Assembly (NCBI GenBank): GCA_005792805.1
Contig: SXQV01000247.1
Span: 1 to 10,874, forward strand
Length of the DNA stretch: 10,874 bases
Direction of reading: 5' to 3'
From: Methylococcaceae bacterium
GTDB taxonomy: Bacteria > Pseudomonadota > Gammaproteobacteria > Methylococcales > Methylococcaceae
This document shows, piece after piece, positions 1 to 6,613 of this stretch. The stretch's first letter is position 1; each line of letters opens with the position of its first letter. The notes beneath the pieces are model-generated. The model had not been told where the DNA came from. It saw nothing but the letters and a program-made list of their open reading frames with translations, and ran no database searches. The position numbers and the translations under genes are program-made.

Positions 1-141
1 GAAGACGATGCCAAGATCCAGGACTTCAACTACGAAGCCACCAAGATCTCCATCAAGCGCGCCGTTGCCGGTGAACCGAAGGCGGCTGACGTCGTCGCCA
101 GAAAGGCCGCTGAAGGGCATCCTTTCGCCGCTCACAAGTAA
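1..141 (+). CDS. fae: Formaldehyde-activating enzyme Fae, C-terminal fragment
   Basis: The window opens inside a gene read in frame 1, whose last 46 codons run to a TAA at 139-141. Residues such as DDAKIQDFNYEATK, IKRAV.GEPKA and a terminal HPFAA closely match, from memory, the C-terminus of bacterial Fae (Methylobacterium type ends with AKIQKYNYEATKLSI...AVNGEPKA...HPFAA). Fae is a cytoplasmic enzyme of about 170 residues that condenses formaldehyde with tetrahydromethanopterin to give methylene-H4MPT, the entry step of H4MPT-linked formaldehyde oxidation. The start lies outside the window. The gene ends just before a strong terminator and faces the convergent HisA-like gene. Fae paralogues exist, so the exact copy cannot be fixed from the tail alone, but this ending is that of canonical Fae, and the C1-carrier genes next to it support the assignment. 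Confidence 0.88.
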   Translation, partial: EDDAKIQDFNYEATKISIKRAVAGEPKAADVVARKAAEGHPFAAHK

Positions 142-151
142 GCTACTCTGG

Positions 152-189
152 AAAAACGCGGCTTCGCTGGGCGAGGCCGCGTTTTTTTT
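152..189. terminator. Bidirectional rho-independent terminator between fae and the HisA-like gene
   Basis: A GC-rich hairpin pairs ACGCGGC (156-162) with GCCGCGT (176-182). The stem extends inward to a TGG loop at 168-170 and outward through A/T pairs. It is followed by eight T at 182-189. On the minus strand the A run at 152-156 becomes a T run, so the same hairpin can also stop the convergent HisA-like transcript that ends at 242. It begins 10 bases after the fae stop codon. Confidence 0.85.
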
Positions 190-241
190 CGCCTGATATT
201 TACTTCATGCGCATGGTTAAGAGGAAGCTTTTGAGTGCTCT

Positions 242-928
242 TTACTCTAGGCTGAAGCGACTCAAAACATCCCGATCAATTGCGCCGGCGTGGAGCGCAC
301 TGGCCAGGAGCACGGCGGCTACACCGGTTTCCCCTAGATTCTCCAGATCTCCCTCATGCCGTATCCCTCCGGCGGCAATGAAGTCATGCCCGGGATACTG
401 GCGAATGAACCGGCTCGCACCAAAAAGATCAGGACCATCGAAGCTGCCGACCCGCGCAAGATTCATTAGAATGACACGCGCTGGCCACCAATCCGCCGAA
501 TTGAGGATTTCTTGCGGCCCCACCAGTTCCTGACCGCGAAAATCCAGCGATAGAACATAAGACTGATCGATTGCCGCCAGTCTCTCTGGTGTCTGCTCGC
601 TCATTGACTCACTGCCGATAACAGACACTACCCGCTCGCAGGTAAAATTCGAGGCCGGCAGCCCGCAATCCAGCCAGAACTGGATCTGTGGAAAGGCGGC
701 GAGCAGGTCATCAACCATCGCGGTCTGGGGACTTCGGCCCATCAGCGCATCGAGATCCGCGACATAAATAGCCCTGAAGTCCGCCAGCCGAAGCAGGCCA
801 CGAACCACGGAAACAGGACTGGAACCGGAGCTCAGTGGGCTTTCCAGGATTTGATAGCGATGCCGCTGGCCGCGAAAGGCGCGCACCACTTGTCCGTCCA
901 TGACGTCAATTACAGGAATGATTTTCAA
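242..928 (-). CDS. HisA/HisF-related TIM-barrel protein linked to C1-carrier genes
   Basis: This 228-residue protein begins IIPVIDVMDGQVV, the first beta-strand of HisA/HisF-type (beta/alpha)8 barrels with the catalytic Asp at residue 8. A second acidic position in the family's usual place is Asp129 (LSLDFRG). A phosphate-binding GGIR motif lies at 187-190, followed by GVAAVLLASAL at 202-212. HisA isomerises ProFAR in histidine synthesis, but this protein diverges from true HisA (LASAL where HisA has VGKAL or VGRAL) and has no his genes nearby. It resembles the hisA/hisF-related family known from methanogens and H4MPT-using methylotrophs, whose reaction I do not know. The start is a TTG at 926-928: the next ATG would delete the conserved IIPVID strand, and AAGG lies 10 bases upstream. 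A role in methylofuran or H4MPT synthesis is inference from position next to fae and the mfn-like operon. Confidence 0.78.
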   Translation of the reverse strand: MKIIPVIDVMDGQVVRAFRGQRHRYQILESPLSSGSSPVSVVRGLLRLADFRAIYVADLDALMGRSPQTAMVDDLLAAFPQIQFWLDCGLPASNFTCERVVSVIGSESMSEQTPERLAAIDQSYVLSLDFRGQELVGPQEILNSADWWPARVILMNLARVGSFDGPDLFGASRFIRQYPGHDFIAAGGIRHEGDLENLGETGVAAVLLASALHAGAIDRDVLSRFSLE

Positions 929-940
929 GAGTAAAAGACC
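929..940. promoter_or_regulatory. 12-base gap between divergent TTG starts
   Basis: Two genes start back to back with TTG codons at 928 (minus) and 941 (plus), leaving only 12 bases between them. No promoter fits in this gap, so each gene's promoter and ribosome-binding site must lie in the other's coding sequence (plus-strand AAGAG at 927-931; minus-strand AAGG, the complement of 939-942). The two transcripts would therefore overlap at their 5' ends. I could not pick out a convincing -35/-10 pair on either side. Confidence 0.5.
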
Positions 941-1945
941 TTGAAGCTTCTGGTTTATGAATATATTACCGGGGGCGGCACGTCCGTTGCGCCCTCCTCT
1001 TCATTGGCTCGGGAAGGCGATGCGATGCTGGCCGCATTGATCCAGGATCTCGTCGACGTACCGGACATGTCTCTGCTGGCGTTGCGGGACAGCCGGCTCG
1101 CACGCCCAGCCAATGTTACGTTGGCCGTCGAATGGCTTGGCATCGATCCAAACACCCCTGTCATGACTTGCCTGGCATCTACCATTGAGCGCGTGGATGC
1201 CGTATGGCCCATCGCGCCGGAAACGTCGGGGATTCTCGAATCCATTTGTACACTGGTGCGGCAGAAGGGCAAAATTTTACTGAACACTTCAGCCGAAGGT
1301 GTCCGTTTGGCGGCAAGTAAACTTTTGACGGCGAACCGCCTGGGCAGCATGGGTGTCCCTGTCGTGCCCACCGCTCTCTGGCAGCCCGGACCCGCACGTC
1401 CATACTATCCCTTTCCCGTCGTCATCAAGCCCGATGATGGCGTAGGGTGTGAGCATATCCGCATCATTTCCAGCATCGGGGAGTGGAAGCAATCTGCGAG
1501 CCTGGAACACATGGGAAACTGGGTCATGCAACCGTTGATGGATGGGGAAAGCCTGAGTCTGTGCGGTATTTTTGCGATGGGTGAAGCAGTCCTGCTCAGC
1601 GTTAATCATCAGCAGATTAAAAAACAAGGAAATACTTTCGTGCTGAAAGGCTGCACCGTCAATTCGATCGCCGACAAGGCGCATGCCTTCTCCCGCCTAC
1701 TAAAGCAAATCGCTACGGCGGTTCCTGAATTATGGGGCTATGCCGGCGTGGATTTGATTCAAAATGACCAGGGACTGCATGTACTAGAAATCAATCCCCG
1801 GCTCACCTCCTCATATGCGGGGCTTCGCGCTGCCTTGGGTGTGAATCCGGCCAGGCTGGTCATCGACCTCCTGGCTTCTGGTAGCCTGCGCCCATGGCAT
1901 GGCTGTCCCGTCCGGCCCATCGAAGTGATGTGGGAACCCAGCTGA
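941..1945 (+). CDS. mfnD: ATP-grasp ligase, MfnD-like (methylofuran biosynthesis)
   Basis: A 334-residue protein with ATP-grasp features: a central lysine strand with a glycine-rich segment (VVIKPDDGVGCEH, residues 160-172), then GYAGVDLI (266-273) and a C-terminal metal/ATP site LEINPRLTSSY (282-292) with Glu283 and Asn285. ATP-grasp enzymes join a carboxylate to an amine via an acyl phosphate. In methanogens, MfnD ligates glutamate to tyramine in methanofuran synthesis. Methylotrophs carry an ATP-grasp gene (called orf17 in Methylobacterium) in their H4MPT clusters, and this is probably its counterpart. The bacterial methylofuran core is reported to differ from the archaeal one, so the amine may be tyrosine rather than tyramine. 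The TTG start is chosen because LLVYEYITGGG at the N-terminus looks conserved and the next ATG lies far inside. The gene ends in a TGATG overlap with the mfnF-like gene, as expected for one pathway. Confidence 0.75.
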   Translation: MKLLVYEYITGGGTSVAPSSSLAREGDAMLAALIQDLVDVPDMSLLALRDSRLARPANVTLAVEWLGIDPNTPVMTCLASTIERVDAVWPIAPETSGILESICTLVRQKGKILLNTSAEGVRLAASKLLTANRLGSMGVPVVPTALWQPGPARPYYPFPVVIKPDDGVGCEHIRIISSIGEWKQSASLEHMGNWVMQPLMDGESLSLCGIFAMGEAVLLSVNHQQIKKQGNTFVLKGCTVNSIADKAHAFSRLLKQIATAVPELWGYAGVDLIQNDQGLHVLEINPRLTSSYAGLRAALGVNPARLVIDLLASGSLRPWHGCPVRPIEVMWEPS

Positions 1946-3006
1946 TGAATCGCAGCATCATGGGCTGGGATATTGGTGGAGCCCATCTGAAAGCCGCGAG
2001 ACTGAACCACCATGGTCTCATTGACTTTACCCGTCAGGAAGCCTGCCCGTTATGGTTGGGACTGGATCAGCTGGATCAATCACTGGACCGAATGCTCACC
2101 GCCCTGGCTGGTGATCTACCCGTCCATCACGCGATCACCATGACTGGAGAACTGGCGGATAACTTCCATAGCCGGGAGGAAGGCGTCATGGCACTGTCGG
2201 CGGCGATGACCCGCCGGCTGGGTAGCGAAAGAGTGAAGGTCTTTGCTGGAGACAAGGCACTGATTCCCGCCGGGCAACTCAAGTTACAGGACACGCCCAA
2301 GGTCGCATCGGCCAACTGGCTGGCCAGCGGATTATGGGTAGCCTCATGCCTCAAAGAGGCCATGTTCGTGGATGTAGGCAGCACCACAACCGATATTTTG
2401 GTCATTGCCGATCATCAAGCACTCCATCGGGGCTATACCGATAGCGAACGAATGGGCTACGATGAACTGCTTTACTCTGGAATAGTCAGAACGCCCGCCA
2501 TGATGCTGGCGCGCCGGGTGCCGCTCGGTGGAACCTGGTCTGGAGTAATGGCGGAGCTTTTTGCATCGGCGGCGGATGTATACCGCCTGACGGGGGAATT
2601 ACCCGAGCAGGCCGACCAAATGCCGGCCGCTGACCACGGATCCAAAACGCCTGAGGGAAGCCGGCAACGGCTGGCCCGCCAGTTCGGACGGGATGCCGGG
2701 TCTCTTCCAGAGGGGAGCTGGGAGAAGCTGGCCGTGTATCTGCGTGAGTGCCAACTGGCAACATTGCTCGATGCCCTGGAGTTACAAATCTCCCGAGGCC
2801 TTATCAGTGGATCAGCCCCTTTGATTGGTGCCGGGATCGGCAGATTTTTGATCAAGACGATGGCCTCTCGATTAGAGCGGCCCTACCTGGATTTTGGCAG
2901 TTTGTTTTCAGCCTCAACCCGTCTGACCGAATTTGAAATAGCGGACTGTGGCCCCGCAGCCGCCGTCGCCTGCCTTGCGCTTAGGGAACTGAATCAAAGC
3001 CCATGA
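1945..3006 (+). CDS. mfnF: MfnF-like ASKHA-fold enzyme (H4MPT-linked C1 pathway protein)
   Basis: This 353-residue protein has the nucleotide-fold signatures of the hydantoinase/ASKHA superfamily: a phosphate-1 loop GWDIGGAHLKAA (7-18), a phosphate-2 loop FVDVGSTTTDIL (141-152) and an adenosine-type motif GAGIGRFLI (295-303). It matches the family long annotated as probable H4MPT-linked C1 transfer pathway protein. In methanogens that family includes MfnF, which condenses aminomethylfuran-methyl diphosphate with gamma-glutamyl-tyramine, releasing pyrophosphate. It would act directly downstream of the MfnD- and MfnE-like proteins encoded in the same operon. The ATG at 1945 shares its A with the upstream TGA. 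A second in-frame ATG at 1960 would also keep the first motif. The 3' end overlaps pabB as ATGA. Family is firm; the exact bacterial substrate is inferred. Confidence 0.8.
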   Translation: MNRSIMGWDIGGAHLKAARLNHHGLIDFTRQEACPLWLGLDQLDQSLDRMLTALAGDLPVHHAITMTGELADNFHSREEGVMALSAAMTRRLGSERVKVFAGDKALIPAGQLKLQDTPKVASANWLASGLWVASCLKEAMFVDVGSTTTDILVIADHQALHRGYTDSERMGYDELLYSGIVRTPAMMLARRVPLGGTWSGVMAELFASAADVYRLTGELPEQADQMPAADHGSKTPEGSRQRLARQFGRDAGSLPEGSWEKLAVYLRECQLATLLDALELQISRGLISGSAPLIGAGIGRFLIKTMASRLERPYLDFGSLFSASTRLTEFEIADCGPAAAVACLALRELNQSP

Positions 3007-4412
3007 CAACGCGAGCCCAAGAGCTGCCTTACTTCGAGGACAGCGCCGCCCTGTTTCTGCCCTGGTCTGACCGGCCTTGGTCGGTTTTCCTGGATAGCGG
3101 CTTTCCCCATAGTCGGCAAGGACGTTACGACATCATTGCGGCTGACCCCATCAAGACGCTGATCACCCGAGGGCTGATAACCGAATTGCGCGAGGCGGCA
3201 TCGGTACAGCTGTTACCAGATGATCCATTCACACTCATCCATAATGCGCTGGGCGACAGGCGCCCCGGCGCGCCCTCCGGGCTACCCTTCTGCGGAGGGG
3301 CCATCGGCTACTTTGGTTACGACCTCGCTCGACGCCTAGAAAAAATCCCCGACATTGCCGCCAATGCCGAAGACACACCGGACATGGTGGTCGGCATCTA
3401 TGATTGGGCGGTGATCGTCGACCATCTCGACCGAAGGACTTATCTGGTAGGCCAGGGCAATAACCCATCCCTCGACAAACGCTGGCCCCATCTAGTCAAG
3501 AGTTTCAGCCAAATCCAGACCCTTGGCTGGCGGCTGGGCGATTTCCAGATACTGGATGAGGTTCGCACCAACCTGAATCGATCAGCCTATGCCAGGGCTT
3601 TTGAGAAAATCCAGCGGTATATCCAAGAAGGCGACTGCTACCAGGTCAATCTGGCCCTGCGATTTTCGGCCCACGCTTCAGGCAATCCCTGGGTCGCCTA
3701 TCAATACCTTCGCACCTACAACCCGGCACCGTTCAGCGCTTACCTGAATTACCCGGAAGTTCAGATACTGAGTTCTTCGCCGGAGCGATTCCTGAAAGTG
3801 GCTGATGGCAAGGTTGAAACCAAACCCATCAAGGGCACCCGCCCCCGGATTCAGGATGTCGTCGCCGATGCCAGGCAAGTGCTGGAACTTCAGGATAGCC
3901 TGAAGGATCGAGCCGAAAACCTGATGATTGTGGATTTATTACGCAACGACATCGGCAAGAACTGCCTGCCCGGCTCGGTCCATGTCCCTAAGCTGTTCGA
4001 GATTGAAAGCTACGCCACCGTACATCACATGGTCAGCACAGTGCGTGGCACCCTGTTGCCCGAACATAGCGCCCTGGACCTCATGCGTGGCTGTTTCCCC
4101 GGTGGTTCCATCACCGGCGCACCCAAAATCCGGGCAATGGAAATCATTGAGGAACTGGAACCCAACCGGCGAGGGCTTTACTGCGGCTCAATCAGCTATA
4201 TCGGCTATGACGGCAACATGGATGGCAATATCGCAATCCGTACACTGGTGCATTCAAAGAACAGGGTTCGTTTCTGGGCTGGCGGCGGCATTGTGGCCGA
4301 TTCCGATGTTGAGCTGGAATATCAGGAATGCCACTACAAGGCCGCCGCCCTTCTGCATTTGATCAATGAATTTCGTCAGCGTGATGCCAGCCCCTATGCT
4401 TTGGGTGGTTAA
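3003..4412 (+). CDS. pabB: Aminodeoxychorismate synthase component I (PabB)
   Basis: A 469-residue chorismate-binding enzyme. PabB amidates chorismate to 4-amino-4-deoxychorismate, the precursor of p-aminobenzoate. The C-terminal catalytic domain (about 190-457) shows PIKGTR with Lys277, the residue that marks PabB where TrpE has alanine (PIAGTR). It also has DLLRNDIGK (311-319) and CFPGGSITGAPK (364-375), all canonical. The N-terminal part carries GGAIGYFGYDLAR (98-110), a typical PabB/TrpE segment. No glutaminase domain is fused and neither pabA nor pabC is adjacent, so ammonia must come from a PabA encoded elsewhere. Its ATG overlaps the mfnF stop. Folate and H4MPT both contain p-aminobenzoate, so its place in a C1-carrier operon fits a raised demand for that precursor. 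Confidence 0.93.
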   Translation: MTTRAQELPYFEDSAALFLPWSDRPWSVFLDSGFPHSRQGRYDIIAADPIKTLITRGLITELREAASVQLLPDDPFTLIHNALGDRRPGAPSGLPFCGGAIGYFGYDLARRLEKIPDIAANAEDTPDMVVGIYDWAVIVDHLDRRTYLVGQGNNPSLDKRWPHLVKSFSQIQTLGWRLGDFQILDEVRTNLNRSAYARAFEKIQRYIQEGDCYQVNLALRFSAHASGNPWVAYQYLRTYNPAPFSAYLNYPEVQILSSSPERFLKVADGKVETKPIKGTRPRIQDVVADARQVLELQDSLKDRAENLMIVDLLRNDIGKNCLPGSVHVPKLFEIESYATVHHMVSTVRGTLLPEHSALDLMRGCFPGGSITGAPKIRAMEIIEELEPNRRGLYCGSISYIGYDGNMDGNIAIRTLVHSKNRVRFWAGGGIVADSDVELEYQECHYKAAALLHLINEFRQRDASPYALGG

Positions 4413-5004
4413 GCTCGGGGGTAGCTTCTGGGCGGCGGACAGTCTCCTGTCCTGGCTTGAGGTACTGGCGGAAGGACCTGTTGTCGTGGTGCCGGGCGGG
4501 GGAGTGTTCGCAGACGCGGTGCGGGAAGCCCAGCAACGCTGGAAATTTGATGATCAGCTGGCTCATACACTCGCGATATCGGCCATGCACCAATACGGGC
4601 TAATGCTTCAAGGCCTGTGCCCAAAACTCCAGACAGGCACACCAGCGAATTCACTGAAAACCGCGATCAAAAAGGGCAAATCCGTACTCTGGCTTCCCGA
4701 CGCCGAACAGCTGGCGGAGCAGCGCATCAGGGCATCCTGGGATGTAACCTCTGACAGCCTGGCCGCATGGCTAGCCGAACAACTGGGTGCCCAACACCTT
4801 TTGCTGATTAAATCAGCGCATCCGCCGACGGGCTCGGTCTCGATCACGGAATTGATCAGGGCGGAGTGGGTCGATAAAGCTTTCCTTGAGATGACGGGGG
4901 GATGCCGCTACCAGATCTGGTTAAGTGGCCCTGAACAACACACCCAGTTCATGGCGGGTCTGGCAAAACCGCACGCTGTTTTCTCTCCGGCCTTATGCCG
5001 TTAG
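4396..5004 (+). CDS. mfnE: Amino acid kinase-fold protein, MfnE-like
   Basis: About 202 residues with an amino-acid-kinase fold: N-terminal VVKLGGS (phosphate-binding Lys-Gly-Gly), VVVVPGGGVFAD around residues 33-44, and VTSDSLAAWLA in the C-terminal half. In methanogens MfnE is a kinase of this fold that phosphorylates aminomethylfuran-methyl phosphate to its diphosphate, the substrate of MfnF. A similar kinase-fold gene (orf9) is part of bacterial H4MPT clusters. Shorter than aspartokinase or N-acetylglutamate kinase and without regulatory domains, it fits MfnE better than an amino acid pathway enzyme. The start is uncertain: in-frame ATGs occur at 4366, 4384 and 4396, none with a clear Shine-Dalgarno. 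The last puts KLGGS at its usual distance from the N-terminus and overlaps pabB by 17 bases, so translation is probably coupled. Confidence 0.72.
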   Translation: MLWVVKLGGSFWAADSLLSWLEVLAEGPVVVVPGGGVFADAVREAQQRWKFDDQLAHTLAISAMHQYGLMLQGLCPKLQTGTPANSLKTAIKKGKSVLWLPDAEQLAEQRIRASWDVTSDSLAAWLAEQLGAQHLLLIKSAHPPTGSVSITELIRAEWVDKAFLEMTGGCRYQIWLSGPEQHTQFMAGLAKPHAVFSPALCR

Positions 5005-5036
5005 CCTAGTGATTTTCGGAACCAGGAAGCACCGCC

Positions 5037-5270
5037 ATGTCCATCAGAGTCCGCTACTTTGCCAGTCTACGTGAAAAAATGGGGCGCACAGAAGAGCTGA
5101 TTTCGCCAGAAGATCTCGCCACGGTGGACGATCTCTGGAGGGCAGTAAATGAGGGGCACCCGCTACCGGAAAACCTGCTTTGCGCCATCAATATGGAGTA
5201 TGCCGATGCAGGTACAGCGGTTCACGACGGGGATGAAGTCGCTTTTTTTCCACCCGTCACCGGAGGTTGA
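5037..5270 (+). CDS. moaD: Molybdopterin synthase small subunit MoaD
   Basis: A 77-residue ubiquitin-fold sulfur carrier that starts with the beta-strand IRVRYFASLRE and ends FFPPVTGG. The C-terminal Gly-Gly is the thiocarboxylated end that inserts into MoaE and delivers sulfur to cyclic pyranopterin monophosphate. Length is near the family's usual 80. The ATG is preceded by AGGAAG at 5024-5029, 7 bases away. It lies 32 bases after the mfnE-like gene with no terminator between them, so it may be cotranscribed with the C1-carrier operon. Its product would serve molybdo- or tungstoenzymes such as formate dehydrogenase, a possible link to C1 metabolism (inference). Confidence 0.92.
   Translation: MSIRVRYFASLREKMGRTEELISPEDLATVDDLWRAVNEGHPLPENLLCAINMEYADAGTAVHDGDEVAFFPPVTGG
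5262..5266 (+). promoter_or_regulatory. moaE Shine-Dalgarno overlapping the moaD Gly-Gly codons
   Basis: GGAGG lies 5 bases before the GTG at 5272 and overlaps the GGA GGT codons for the essential C-terminal Gly-Gly of MoaD. It settles the moaE start as GTG 5272 rather than the upstream in-frame ATG at 5149, which would overlap almost all of moaD. Confidence 0.75.
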
Positions 5271-5271
5271 A

Positions 5272-5709
5272 GTGTTGATAGCGCTGCGGGATCGTGCCTT
5301 TGACCCCTACGCCGAGATCTCCCGGTTTCAGTCAGAAATTTGGGGGCCGGCCGGGAAGTACGGAGCCACCAGTGTTTTTGTGGGGACAATGCGAGACTTC
5401 AACGAAGGCGATATCGTGCAAAACCTCTGGCTGGAGCATTATCCGGGCATGACAGAACGCGAATTGTCGCGGATCGTCGATGAGGCCGCTCAACGTTGGT
5501 CCTTTTTGGAGGCACTCGTAATCCATCGCGTAGGTGCCATTGAACCGTCAGAATGCATCGTCTTGATAGCCATTTGGTCAACCCACCGCTCTGCCGCCCT
5601 GGATGCCACCCGCCATATTTTGGAAGCACTGAAGCACCAAGCCCCGTTCTGGAAGAAAGAGACACTGGCTCAAGGTTACCGATGGGTGGAAAAAAATACT
5701 TCCGGTTAG
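5272..5709 (+). CDS. moaE: Molybdopterin synthase large subunit MoaE
   Basis: 145 residues from a GTG start placed one base after the moaD stop. MoaE forms a heterotetramer with MoaD and converts cyclic pyranopterin monophosphate to molybdopterin. Family features seen: GATSVFVGTMRDFN near residue 31, LEHYPGM near 55, VIHRVGAIEPSE near 87 and the catalytic lysine region PFWKKE with GYRWVE near the C-terminus. The two adjacent Lys and the following Glu match the active-site segment of E. coli MoaE (PFWKREA). The length is close to the usual 150. The tight moaD-moaE pairing allows balanced subunit synthesis. A longer reading frame extends upstream from 5149, but that part runs through moaD in another frame and has no MoaE character. 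Confidence 0.92.
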   Translation: MLIALRDRAFDPYAEISRFQSEIWGPAGKYGATSVFVGTMRDFNEGDIVQNLWLEHYPGMTERELSRIVDEAAQRWSFLEALVIHRVGAIEPSECIVLIAIWSTHRSAALDATRHILEALKHQAPFWKKETLAQGYRWVEKNTSG

Positions 5710-5734
5710 CAGGGAAATCACCTTGCGCTATCAT
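5706..5734 (+). promoter_or_regulatory. Probable sigma-70 promoter for dodecin
   Basis: TTAGCA (5706-5711) and TATCAT (5729-5734) are separated by 17 bases, matching the -35 and -10 consensus at 4 and 5 of 6 positions. The -35 overlaps the moaE stop codon. The 83-base gap before the dodecin gene otherwise holds only its ribosome-binding site. Confidence 0.4.
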
Positions 5735-5792
5735 TTGCTGCGCCACTACCAGTTTGTCGACTCACAATTAGCTCACCAACCCTGGAGTTTTT

Positions 5793-6005
5793 ATGCCCAA
5801 TTCAGCCTACCAACTCCTGGAAATTGTCGGGACATCCCCGGTAAGCAGCGATGACGCCATCCGTAGCGGCATCGAAAAAGCCACCCTGATGCACCACGCA
5901 CTGGACTGGTTTCAGGTCACTGAAACTCGCGGGCAGATCAGAGAGGGCAAGGTCACGCAGTTCCGGGTGATCATGAAGGTCAGCACGCGGCTGGATAGGC
6001 CGTAA
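5793..6005 (+). CDS. Dodecin family flavin-binding protein
   Basis: A 70-residue protein with the dodecin pattern: an N-terminal beta-strand YQLLEIVGTSP, a helix DDAIRSGIEKATL, then LDWFQVTETRGQI with Trp39 that stacks on flavin, and a final strand VTQFRVIMKVS including Gln56. Dodecins assemble into hollow cytoplasmic dodecamers that bind FMN or other flavins, buffering them and protecting against photochemical damage. Length is typical (about 65-75). GGAG at 5784-5787 sits 5 bases before the ATG. The gene probably has its own promoter overlapping the end of moaE, so it may be expressed separately from the cofactor operon. Confidence 0.88.
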   Translation: MPNSAYQLLEIVGTSPVSSDDAIRSGIEKATLMHHALDWFQVTETRGQIREGKVTQFRVIMKVSTRLDRP

Positions 6006-6044
6006 AATCTCCCCATTTCAACCCTATTGATCGAGCAACAGCCC

Positions 6045-6554
6045 ATGTTGAAACTAACTGCCAGAAACTGTTTTTTGCTGGCTTTTCTATTTTGTGCCGG
6101 CCTGATGCTGTCCGCCTTCTATTTTCAGTTTGTCGGCCACTTGGATCCCTGCCCGCTGTGTATCTCACAGCGCATCATGGTCGTGGCGGTCGGCCTGGTC
6201 ATGCTGGTGGCGTTCCTGCACGCTCCGGCTGCTCCTCGGGGAATCCGGATTTACGCCATCACGGGGGGAATAGTCGCACTGACCGGTGCCAGCATATCCT
6301 TGCGTCATATCTGGATTCAGCATCTTCCGGCAGATGAAGTGCCTGCCTGCGGTCCGGGCCTCGCCTATATGTTCCAGTACTTTCCCCTATCCGACACACT
6401 GAAAGCGATGCTCACGGGCACTGGTGATTGCGCCAAAGTTGACTGGACACTGCTGGGTCTAAGCATGCCCTCATGGGTTCTGCTGTGCTTTCTGGGGCTT
6501 GCGGTCTTTTCCTTCTCCCAATATTGGAACACGGCAAAGCATTGTGACCGCTAA
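6045..6554 (+). CDS. dsbB: Disulfide bond formation protein DsbB
   Basis: A 169-residue inner-membrane protein with four hydrophobic segments (about 8-29, 43-60, 68-87 and 142-158). DsbB re-oxidises periplasmic DsbA and passes electrons to quinone. The first redox pair is Cys36-Pro-Leu-Cys39 just after the first membrane span, and the second is Cys102 and Cys129 in the second periplasmic loop (PACGPGLAYMF ... GDCAKVDW). Arg43, four residues after CPLC, corresponds to the quinone-linked arginine of E. coli DsbB. The ATG at 6045 is preferred. A TTG at 6027 would add six polar residues and cannot be excluded. No dsbA is nearby. The gene stands 39 bases after dodecin with no visible terminator. 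Confidence 0.93.
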   Translation: MLKLTARNCFLLAFLFCAGLMLSAFYFQFVGHLDPCPLCISQRIMVVAVGLVMLVAFLHAPAAPRGIRIYAITGGIVALTGASISLRHIWIQHLPADEVPACGPGLAYMFQYFPLSDTLKAMLTGTGDCAKVDWTLLGLSMPSWVLLCFLGLAVFSFSQYWNTAKHCDR

Positions 6555-6613
6555 GATCGGGGGTTTCTTTGCTCTCCGGGCTGAATGCCTGACACCGATT
6601 TGACCGTGCATTT

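Noticed and set aside
207..533. Plus-strand open frame opposite the HisA-like gene
   Set aside because: It is rich in Ser, Arg and Pro with no motif, and is explained as a shadow of the conserved TIM-barrel gene on the minus strand.
901..908. TGACGTCA palindrome near the divergent starts
   Set aside because: It falls on the conserved I-D-V-M codons of the HisA-like gene, so the palindrome is probably dictated by the protein. No second copy was seen nearby.
5149..5271. N-terminal extension of moaE back to an ATG at 5149
   Set aside because: It would overlap most of moaD in another frame and has no MoaE-like sequence. The GTG at 5272 has an ideal ribosome-binding site.
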